A model generated the notes under the pieces. The model searched no databases. It saw only the letters and a program-made list of their open reading frames with translations, and had not been told where the DNA came from. Both the position numbers and the translations under genes were made by a program. Shown piece after piece: positions 25,907-32,783 of a stretch of DNA of 47,472 bases (its first letter is position 1; each line of letters starts with the position of its first letter). The stretch covers positions 1 to 47,472 of the forward strand of contig DATGLE010000183.1 of the NCBI GenBank assembly GCA_035294325.1. Direction: 5' to 3'. Source of the stretch: DATGLE01 sp035294325. Its GTDB lineage: Bacteria; Chloroflexota; Ktedonobacteria; Ktedonobacterales; Ktedonobacteraceae.

Positions 25907-28180
25907 CTAGAACAGCGTCGGGGCTGTTACCAGCGGGCTGAGTTTGCGTGGAGAGCCGTCACGATGGAAGAGGTAGGGGTTGAGCAGGCCCGCTTCATCG
26001 GTTGGCGCCAGCCCGGCCTCATCAATGAAACGCGAGGGCAGGGCTTCGCCGCCGCGATAGCGCAGAATGCAGGAGAGGAAGAGCAGTTTTTGTGCGCGCG
26101 TGAAGGCGACATAGGCCAGGCGCCGTTCTTCTGCCATACCTGATGCCGCAATCGGCCCATCTTCCGCCATCGTGAAGGAGAGGCGGTGCGGGAAAATGCC
26201 TTCGGTCAGGCCCATCACGAAGACTACCGGACTCTCCAGCCCCTTTGCCTTGTGGACGGTCAGCAGGCTTACGCAGTCGCGTTTATTCTTGCGATTATCC
26301 TCCGCCTGCTCCTTGAGCTGCGTCATGGCGTGCAGGAAATGGCGGAGCGTATGGTGGCGCTGCGCGATGTGCGTCAACTCCTCAAGCTCCTCATAGCGGC
26401 CCTCAAGCTTCATCTCCTCGTCGTGTGCTGGCGTTTCGGCGTCCTCCTCCTGGTTCTCCCTGTGGCGGCTATCGTAATGATGGAGGTGCGTATCGTAGGC
26501 CAGGCGGCGGATAAGGTTGATCGCCTGTGCTGGCTGGTTGTCGCAGCCGGCCCATACACGCTGGATCAGGGCGACGAAATCTTTGATGCCGAGCTGGTAT
26601 TCCGCCGGAATCATGTAGGGGTGCTCCTCGCAGAACTGGAGCAGAGGACGCCCGCCCGCGTAGGCCGCGAGTGTGGCAAAGAGCGTTGGCGTGAACCTGT
26701 GTGACGTTTTGCCGGTGCGCGCGAAATAGTCGCCGGAAGGGATATTCGCTACCACGCGGAAGGCGGCGTTCTGCTCACCGCAGTGGATGGGCGTGAAAAC
26801 CTCGTCCCACTTGAGGGGCTGCGGCCCGCTGCGCGCGGCGAGATATTCCTGGTGCATGCGCACGCCGTCGATCAGCGCCAGGTAGGCCAGCATATCGCGC
26901 GTCGTCTTGCGCTTGAAAAACGACGAGCCGCCCACTGTGCGATAGGGGATGTTCGCGCGGGCCAGCGCAATTTCGAGCGAGGCGAGGTGGTGATTTGTGC
27001 GCGAGAGCACGAAGATATCGCGATATGAGAAGCGCTCCCCTGGCCCTGCGGGGACGCGCACCAGCCTGGCAATCCGCGCTGCGATACCCTGTGCCTCGCT
27101 CTCCTGGTCATCGTAGGCGGTCACGCACACCGGCGCGCCGTCCGGCTGTGTGGCACGCAGCACCTTTTCGAAGCCGGGCGTGGTGTCGTTGTGCGCGATC
27201 AGGCGGTTGGCGGCGGCGAGGATCTGCGGCGTTGAGCGATAGTTATGCTCAATGCGGTAGATCTTGCCCGTAGGATACATGCTCTGGAACGAGAGAATAG
27301 ACGCCTCCGGGCTGGCGCCACGAAATTGATAGATGGCCTGGTCCGGGTCGCCCACAACCACCACGTTATGCTGCGGCGCGGCAAGATACTGGATCAGCCG
27401 GTACTGTGACGGGTTGGTGTCCTGCGTCTCGTCAACCTGAAGGTAGTGATAGCGGCCCTGCCAGGTCTTGCGGAACCTGGGGCTGCTTTCGAGCAGCGTC
27501 AGCGGTACGTAGATGAGGTCGGAGAGATCATAGCGCTGCTCTTTCTGCTTTGTCTCCTCGTAAAGCACGAAAAATTCCTGGTATCTCGCGGCCAGTTCTG
27601 GCTCGATGCCCAGGTGGGAGCGGAAGAAGGGCGCGGACTCCTTCGGCCTGACCAGGCCCTCTTTAGCGCGATCTATGGCTCTGAGCACGTCGGTGATCTC
27701 GACATCCCAGTTCATGCCGCGCGAACGATTGCTGCGCCAGGGGCGAATGATGTCTTCAGCGAGCCATTGGCGAGGATCGCCGCTGAGCAAGTGCTGGTTG
27801 AGTTCCTGCGGCGTCCATTGCAGCTTCTCGCGTAACATCTGGTGCCCCAGGCCATGAAAGGTGACGACACGCAGCGGCTTGATCTCCTTTGCCGTCAGGC
27901 CGCGCTCCCTCAATGCTCTATGCGCGCGCTTCTCCATCTCATCGGCGGCGGCGCGTGTGAAGGTCACGCAGAGGATGGTTTCGGGCGCGATACCCTCATC
28001 GGCGACGAGGCGCACGAGTCGTTGCACAAGGATGGCGGTTTTGCCGGTGCCGGCGGCGGCGATGAAGGCGGCGGGGCCGCTGGTGTGGGCGATAGCGTCC
28101 GCCTGCTGCGGATTGGGGGTAAAGAGGGTGGTCGAAGATATACGTTTTCCTGTTTGCTTTCTTGCTCCTTGAGAAACCAT
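25907..28180 (-). CDS. UvrD/Rep-like superfamily 1A DNA helicase
   Basis: A 757-residue ATP-dependent 3'-5' helicase of the UvrD/PcrA/Rep group, used in DNA repair and replication restart. Visible motifs: Q motif TPNPQQADAI (~21-30), Walker A AAAGTGKT (41-48), Ia VTFTRAAADEM, II VDETQD (where D-E-x-Q-D is expected), III VVVGDPDQAIYQFRGA, IV EHNYRSTPQILAAAN, V LLTVHKAKGLESPVVFV and VI AEERRLAYVAFTRAQ. A charged, acidic insertion (~580-610) sits in the second half. It appears to be a single-gene unit. The start at 28180 lacks an ideal ribosome binding site. Confidence 0.92.
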   Translation of the reverse strand: MVSQGARKQTGKRISSTTLFTPNPQQADAIAHTSGPAAFIAAAGTGKTAILVQRLVRLVADEGIAPETILCVTFTRAAADEMEKRAHRALRERGLTAKEIKPLRVVTFHGLGHQMLREKLQWTPQELNQHLLSGDPRQWLAEDIIRPWRSNRSRGMNWDVEITDVLRAIDRAKEGLVRPKESAPFFRSHLGIEPELAARYQEFFVLYEETKQKEQRYDLSDLIYVPLTLLESSPRFRKTWQGRYHYLQVDETQDTNPSQYRLIQYLAAPQHNVVVVGDPDQAIYQFRGASPEASILSFQSMYPTGKIYRIEHNYRSTPQILAAANRLIAHNDTTPGFEKVLRATQPDGAPVCVTAYDDQESEAQGIAARIARLVRVPAGPGERFSYRDIFVLSRTNHHLASLEIALARANIPYRTVGGSSFFKRKTTRDMLAYLALIDGVRMHQEYLAARSGPQPLKWDEVFTPIHCGEQNAAFRVVANIPSGDYFARTGKTSHRFTPTLFATLAAYAGGRPLLQFCEEHPYMIPAEYQLGIKDFVALIQRVWAGCDNQPAQAINLIRRLAYDTHLHHYDSRHRENQEEDAETPAHDEEMKLEGRYEELEELTHIAQRHHTLRHFLHAMTQLKEQAEDNRKNKRDCVSLLTVHKAKGLESPVVFVMGLTEGIFPHRLSFTMAEDGPIAASGMAEERRLAYVAFTRAQKLLFLSCILRYRGGEALPSRFIDEAGLAPTDEAGLLNPYLFHRDGSPRKLSPLVTAPTLF

Positions 28181-28354
28181 TCTCCAATCGCTTCCTAGCT
28201 TGTTCCATAATATCGAGTCACGGAAAAGTACTATAACACGTTGTGGCGCGGGTTGGCAATAATAGGAAAGACGGCCTCACCCGTGAGGTGTATAATGAAG
28301 CGAGTGCGTCGGAGGGCGCACCCGGGTGCGTGCAGGCAACCAGACATCGTATGT

Positions 28355-28360
28355 TATAAT
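28355..28360 (+). promoter_or_regulatory. TATAAT -10 element before the ECF operon
   Basis: A perfect TATAAT about 40 nt upstream of the start codon at 28400. The -35 region is weak. A second TATAAT at 28291-28296 is also possible. A CCTCA/TGAGG hairpin lies at 28275-28288. Confidence 0.4.
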
Positions 28361-28399
28361 GCGGCCTGTATCCTCGATAGAAAAGATAAAGAGAAGCGC

Positions 28400-29152
28400 A
28401 TGTTCCGAAAATTAAAGGCGATAGAGATAGCGGAGGGGGCGCTGCTGGCCGATATCGTGGTCATTTTTCAATTGTTGATCATCTACCTTCCGGTGGGCGG
28501 AGGATTTTTTCGCACGCTCAACTTTATCGTCTTCGCGATACTGGTGCTGCGGCGCGGCCTCTACGTTGGTAGCATGGGGCTGTGCGTGGCGATGTTTCTC
28601 ATCGGCGTGGTGGCCGGGCCTCAATATACTATCCTGCTGCTGCTGGAGGGGCTGGGCGGGCTTTTTCTTGGCGTGACCATGCGGCATCGCTGGCGGCATA
28701 TCCCCCTGCTCTTTGTGGGGATCACTGCCGGCGCCCTCACCCTCTTCGTGCTGCTCTGGCTGCTCTCGCTGGTATCAAGTTTGCCCATGAACGATTTTGT
28801 GGTCCAGTTGCGCCAGGTGTACCAGGCTGTCATGCCGGTCATCGGCCAGGTAGCGGCGAAGATTGGCCTGGGCGTGTGGTGGCGACAGAGCCTCTATCCC
28901 GCTGTGGCGTGGGTGGCAGCGCTGCTCTTCACCTACTGGGTAGCCGCGCTCTACCTTGCCATCTGGTTGATACTGTGTCCTTTTGTCACCCTCGTCTATA
29001 CTGTGACCAACTTTTTTGTGCGCGTCTTCGGCTACGATGTGCGCCCATTTCCTGATGGCAAAATCAACTGGCTGCTGTGGCGCATACAGCGACGCGTGGT
29101 CAGGATAGCCGTAAGACGGCGTATGTTGAGAAAGTCCGGTGCCCGAGCATGA
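28400..29152 (+). CDS. membrane protein, DUF2232/YybS-like, of the ECF locus
   Basis: A 250-residue integral membrane protein with about six or seven hydrophobic segments and a basic C-terminus (RRVVRIAVRRRMLRKSG). It resembles in layout the DUF2232/YybS proteins that precede cbiO-type genes, and it overlaps ecfA1 by ATGA, so it belongs to the transporter operon. ECF transporters need a substrate-binding S component of about 180-220 residues with six helices; this protein is in the right place, but its sequence shows no recognised vitamin- or metal-binding signature. Function as S component is inference. The start at 28400 is chosen over an upstream in-frame start because it begins the membrane domain. 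Confidence 0.6.
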   Translation: MFRKLKAIEIAEGALLADIVVIFQLLIIYLPVGGGFFRTLNFIVFAILVLRRGLYVGSMGLCVAMFLIGVVAGPQYTILLLLEGLGGLFLGVTMRHRWRHIPLLFVGITAGALTLFVLLWLLSLVSSLPMNDFVVQLRQVYQAVMPVIGQVAAKIGLGVWWRQSLYPAVAWVAALLFTYWVAALYLAIWLILCPFVTLVYTVTNFFVRVFGYDVRPFPDGKINWLLWRIQRRVVRIAVRRRMLRKSGARA

Positions 29153-30003
29153 GTTCAACGCCGCTCATTGATATACAACAGATTAGCTATTCCTACATGC
29201 TCCCCAGGAGTGGGAAAGACGCGGCGCAATCAATCCCGGCGCTGCGCGAGGTGAGCCTCCAGGTCTGGCAGGAAGAGTACGTTGTCCTGCTCGGGCATAA
29301 TGGCAGCGGGAAATCGACGCTGGCGCGCCATTGCAACGCCCTGCTGCTGCCCGATAGCGGGCGCGTGCTGGTGGCGGGCCACGATACCAGGGACGCGAAG
29401 CAGCGGCGCGCGCTTCGCGAAATGGTGGGCATGGTCTTTCAGAATCCTGATAACCAGATTATCGCCACCGTGGTAGAGGATGATGTAGCCTGGGCGCTGG
29501 CAGTGCGCGGTATGCCCGCTAAAGAGATCCGCGAGCGCGTCGACGCGGCGCTGGAGGCGGTTGGCATCAGCGACCTGCGTGAGCTGCCACCGCACAGGCT
29601 CTCCGGTGGTCAGAGGCAGCGCGTGGCGATAGCTGGCCTGCTGGCGCTGCGCCCGCAATGTATCATCACTGATGAAGCGACTTCCATGCTCGATCCGCTC
29701 TCGCGCCGGGAGATCACGCAGTTGCTTCACCAGCTCAACCGCGAATATGGCCTGACCATCGTGCAGGTCACGCATCTGCTGGAAGAGGCCGTGCTGGCGC
29801 GGCGCGTGGTGGTGATGGAGCAAGGCCGGGTCGTTCTGGAGGGGCCGCCGGCAACTGTATTCTCCGATCTCGATCTGCTGCGCAGCCTCAAACTGGCGAT
29901 TCCCGAACCTATGGCCCTGGCCGAACGCCTGCGCGACGCGGGATGGCCCATCGCGCGGACGGCGCTCACCATCGATGCTATCGCGAAGGAGCTTGCACGT
30001 TGA
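29149..30003 (+). CDS. ecfA1: ECF transporter ATPase A1
   Basis: A 284-residue ABC ATPase of the CbiO/EcfA type. Walker A GHNGSGKST at 49-57, Q-loop VFQNPDNQIIATVVEDDVAW (the NPDNQ form is characteristic of EcfA), signature LSGGQRQRVAIAG, Walker B CIITDEATSMLD, H-loop VTHLLEEA. It energises import of a vitamin or metal with EcfA2 and EcfT. The Walker B position has A in place of the usual P (DEAT), as in many EcfA1 proteins. Starts with ATGA overlap to the previous gene and ends in TTGA overlap with ecfA2. Confidence 0.92.
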   Translation: MSSTPLIDIQQISYSYMLPRSGKDAAQSIPALREVSLQVWQEEYVVLLGHNGSGKSTLARHCNALLLPDSGRVLVAGHDTRDAKQRRALREMVGMVFQNPDNQIIATVVEDDVAWALAVRGMPAKEIRERVDAALEAVGISDLRELPPHRLSGGQRQRVAIAGLLALRPQCIITDEATSMLDPLSRREITQLLHQLNREYGLTIVQVTHLLEEAVLARRVVVMEQGRVVLEGPPATVFSDLDLLRSLKLAIPEPMALAERLRDAGWPIARTALTIDAIAKELAR

Positions 30004-30869
30004 ACGAGCCAGTTATTATCGCCCGGCATCTCTCGCATACCTATCAATCGGGGCCATTGCGAAAGGCGGCTTTGATCGATGTGGACCTGGAGATTGCGCG
30101 CGGCAGTTGCGCGGCCATTATCGGCGTGACGGGTTCCGGCAAAACCACGCTGGTACAGCACTTCAATGGGCTGCTGCGCCCTACCTCCGGCAGTATCGTC
30201 GTCGATGGCATCGATGTCGGCGCGTCTGGCGCGGACCTCAAAGCGCTGCGCCAGCGCGTAGGCATGCTCTTTCAGTTTCCAGAGGCGCAGCTCTTCGCGC
30301 GCACCGTCTACGAGGATGTGGCCTTTGGCCCGCGCAGGATGGGGCTTGACCGGCGTGCGGTGCGCTCTCGTGTCATCGCTGCGCTGGAGACGGTGGGCCT
30401 GCCAAAACGCGAATACGGATCGCGCTCGCCCTTTGACCTGAGCGGGGGCCAGCAGCGGCGCATCGCACTGGCCGGTGTGCTGGCGATGCAGCCATCCATC
30501 CTGGTGCTCGATGAACCTACCGTCGGGCTTGACGCCGATGGACGCGAGGAATTTTATAGCTATCTCTGGCGCGCGCGAAAGGAACGAGGCATTACCATCA
30601 TCCTCGTCTCGCACGATATGACCGAGGTTGCCGCGCTGGCCGACACGCTCTTTGTGATGCACAGCGGGCGCCTCGTCATGCAGGGGACGCCGCGCCAGAT
30701 CTTCGCCGAGGGCGACCAGTTGCGCAAATGGGGCCTGGCCGTGCCGCCACTGAGCGAATTGCTCTTGCTGTTGCGCAGGCGCGGCGCAGCCATTCCTGCC
30801 ACAGCGTTCACGCTCGACGAAGCATTTGAAGCGCTCCAGAACAGCGGTAGAATATCGAAAACCACTTGA
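30000..30869 (+). CDS. ecfA2: ECF transporter ATPase A2
   Basis: A 289-residue EcfA/CbiO ATPase. Walker A GVTGSGKTT at 42-50, Q-loop LFQFPEAQLFARTVYEDVAFGP (FPE-Q form typical of EcfA2), LSGGQQRRIALAGVLA, Walker B ILVLDEPTVGLD, SHDMTEVAALAD. It pairs with EcfA1. The start chosen is TTG at 30000, overlapping the ecfA1 stop as TTGA and preceded by AAGGAG at 8 nt; the longer frame from 29943 would read inside ecfA1 and is rejected. Confidence 0.92.
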   Translation: MNEPVIIARHLSHTYQSGPLRKAALIDVDLEIARGSCAAIIGVTGSGKTTLVQHFNGLLRPTSGSIVVDGIDVGASGADLKALRQRVGMLFQFPEAQLFARTVYEDVAFGPRRMGLDRRAVRSRVIAALETVGLPKREYGSRSPFDLSGGQQRRIALAGVLAMQPSILVLDEPTVGLDADGREEFYSYLWRARKERGITIILVSHDMTEVAALADTLFVMHSGRLVMQGTPRQIFAEGDQLRKWGLAVPPLSELLLLLRRRGAAIPATAFTLDEAFEALQNSGRISKTT

Positions 30870-30877
30870 AGCTATAG

Positions 30878-31921
30878 ATGATGATGTTACGAAATATTGC
30901 ACTCGGCGTCTATTATCCAGGAAATAGCCTCCTGCATCGTTTACAGGCCAGGACAAAGCTGCTACTCCTGTTCTGTGTCATTGTATGGCTAATCCTTGCC
31001 AGCCATAATCTGTGGCACTTCGCGCCCTATATCGCCGTTGTCGCGCTGATATGCGTGAGCGCGATCATTTCCGGCATCGCATTGCGCGACCTGGCGCGGC
31101 GCATGAGCATTCTGATCGCGCTGGCAATCATCAGCGTACTCTCCGGGCTGTTCCGCCTGCCCGAACCAGGCGATAGATTGCTCGCCACAATCGGCCCGCT
31201 GGTCACGACTTACTCTCTGGTGCATACAATAGCGCTGACCGGCGGCGCGGCGCTGCTGGCCTTTGTGCTGTCCTCGCTGCTGCCACTGCCGTTGCTGCGC
31301 GCTCTCTGGCGACGCGGCTGGCTCAGGGGGATCAGAGTGCTGATGGTGGCTGCGGTCCTGGCGCTGCTCATTTTTCTCTGGCTGACCGCTGGCGAGGCCC
31401 CGGCTCAGCGCTTCACGCTTGGCCCGCTCATCATGACCTATCAAAACGTATGGCTCCAGATAACCGTCTTTGTTGCCTTGCTGGCACTCTACGCGCTCTC
31501 CTTACTGCTGACAATGACGACGACGGCCGTCGCTTTGATCGAGGGGCTGACCATGTTGCTATCGCCCCTGCGCCGGCTCAAGCTTCCCGTGGACGATTTC
31601 GCGCTCATGGCGCTGATCGCGCTGCGTTTCATCCCGACGCTGATAGAGGAGATCGAGCAGCTTTTCAAAGCGCAGAGTGCGCGCGGGGCTGACCTGATGA
31701 GCGGGACGATCCGCGAGCGCTTTCAAAGCCTGGTGGGACTATTTGTACCGCTGATGCAGGGAGTGCTGCGCCGCGCCTCAGAACTGGCGACGGCGTTGGA
31801 GGCGCGCGGCTACGAGGTCGAGGGGCGTCAGACGATGCTGCACGAAACTGTTCTGCGGGCGCCGGATTATGTCGCGCTCGCGATTGTTGTCTGCCTCATC
31901 GTGGGAACGCTGCTCCTCTAA
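30878..31921 (+). CDS. ecfT: ECF transporter transmembrane coupling protein
   Basis: A 347-residue EcfT/CbiQ protein. Hydrophobic helices flank two cytoplasmic coupling helices with the diagnostic Ala-Arg-Gly motifs (QSARGADL and ALEARGYE, in the last third). EcfT couples the two ATPases to the S component. It has some extra helices and is longer than the usual ~265 residues. It lies 8 bp after ecfA2 and ends the operon; a 20-bp perfect palindrome follows. Confidence 0.9.
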   Translation: MMMLRNIALGVYYPGNSLLHRLQARTKLLLLFCVIVWLILASHNLWHFAPYIAVVALICVSAIISGIALRDLARRMSILIALAIISVLSGLFRLPEPGDRLLATIGPLVTTYSLVHTIALTGGAALLAFVLSSLLPLPLLRALWRRGWLRGIRVLMVAAVLALLIFLWLTAGEAPAQRFTLGPLIMTYQNVWLQITVFVALLALYALSLLLTMTTTAVALIEGLTMLLSPLRRLKLPVDDFALMALIALRFIPTLIEEIEQLFKAQSARGADLMSGTIRERFQSLVGLFVPLMQGVLRRASELATALEARGYEVEGRQTMLHETVLRAPDYVALAIVVCLIVGTLLL

Positions 31922-31928
31922 GCCGGGT

Positions 31929-31948
31929 CCAGGGGCGGCCGCCCCTGG
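31929..31948 (+). terminator. GC palindrome after the ECF operon
   Basis: A 20-bp perfect palindrome (CCAGGGGCGG and its complement) beginning 8 bp after the ecfT stop. There is no T-tract. The rest of 31949-32302 shows only spurious short frames. Confidence 0.4.
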
Positions 31949-32302
31949 CGTGGATAGGGGGAATCTGCCTGGGGGGCAGGTAATCCCCGATTTTTCCCTC
32001 CTTCTCTTTTTATGGGAACCAGCCTGGACAGGGATGCAAATTTCTTAACCTGAATCGCCACATTCCTATAAATCTCCATAATATCTTAACGGATTGTTAA
32101 CCGGGTCTCACCAGTGACAGGTTAGCATATAGAGCGGGGAATAAATGTTATGGGGCGAGTATTCCTGGGGGGGAAACTCGGCCACACACATGACATTGGG
32201 CAAGGGACGAAATCGCTTGCTTTACGGGAAAGTAAAAGCTACTGCATTGGTACAGAGGGGCGTCGTGGGGGCGATGCCCCGACTCAGCACGCGGGTCCCT
32301 GC

Positions 32303-32360
32303 GATGGGGAACAAAAGGAGAGAAGGCCGCTAGCGGCCTTCTCTCCTTTTGTTCCCCATC
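32303..32360. repeat. variable-stem palindrome 5
   Basis: A perfect 58-bp palindrome with no unpaired centre (gccgc-ta-gcggc), between the converging ecfT and small gene/dynamin genes. The stem is purine-rich on one side (ggggaacaaaaggagagaag). Unlike the others it lacks a GNA triloop and the typical A/B flanks. Confidence 0.88.
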
Positions 32361-32378
32361 TCTGGTTAAGCCGTGACT

Positions 32379-32416
32379 TGTAGGGGCGCTGCGAGCGCAG
32401 CGAGCAAGCCCGCGCC
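32379..32416 (+). repeat. TGTAGGGGCG repeat, left copy
   Basis: A 38-bp GC-rich repeat starting TTGTAGGGGCGCTGCGAGCG. An inverted relative lies at 32704-32750. Together they bracket the 40-codon gene at 32451-32573. Confidence 0.7.
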
Positions 32417-32450
32417 TCTTTCCAGGGGCGCTGCGTAATAATGTTCGTCC

Positions 32451-32573
32451 CTATTCCCATAGCCGTCCAAAGCCGTCACGAATCACCTGAGCAATGCCCT
32501 TGCGACGAACAGAGAGAAATTCCTGGTAGTCGAGATTCTCCCATCCCGGCGGTAATGCGTGCCAATAGCTCAT
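32451..32573 (-). CDS. 40-residue protein of unknown function
   Basis: A short frame beginning MSYWHALPPGWENLDYQEFL and ending DGFGRLWE before TAG. The start codon is preceded by GAGGAGC at 8 nt, and the composition is protein-like, with Trp, Tyr and Phe spaced as in a folded N-terminal segment. It may be a complete small protein or the surviving first part of a longer one. It lies between inverted copies of a TGTAGGGGCG repeat (32379-32416 and 32704-32750), which hints at movement as a cassette. No function is assigned. Confidence 0.5.
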   Translation of the reverse strand: MSYWHALPPGWENLDYQEFLSVRRKGIAQVIRDGFGRLWE

Positions 32574-32703
32574 TTGTGAAAGCTCCTCAGGTGAGAAACG
32601 TGATGCGTATTTAGGGAAATCAAGGTATAGACATATAAAAGGATAATTTTTGAAGTAATCATATTAGCGCGACGATACCCGGCGTAGTATCACCTTCCAT
32701 CCA

Positions 32704-32750
32704 TGTAGGGGCGTAGCGGGCTTGCTGCTCGCGCTCGCAGCACCCCTACA
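32704..32750 (-). repeat. TGTAGGGGCG repeat, right copy (inverted)
   Basis: Begins TGTAGGGGCG and ends CACCCCTACA, so its ends pair with each other. Read on the minus strand it aligns with the left copy through gctgcgagcg and gcaagcccgc with small differences. Confidence 0.65.
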
Positions 32751-32783
32751 GTGGAGGTTGTGATGTTGAAAATTTTGTACGCG

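Noticed and set aside
29727..30956. A 409-residue minus-strand frame
   Set aside because: Antisense to ecfA1/ecfA2, both of which show all ABC motifs; the composition is Arg/Gln-rich noise.
32145..32333. A 62-residue plus-strand frame
   Set aside because: Runs into palindrome 5 and has repeat-derived composition; no ribosome binding site.
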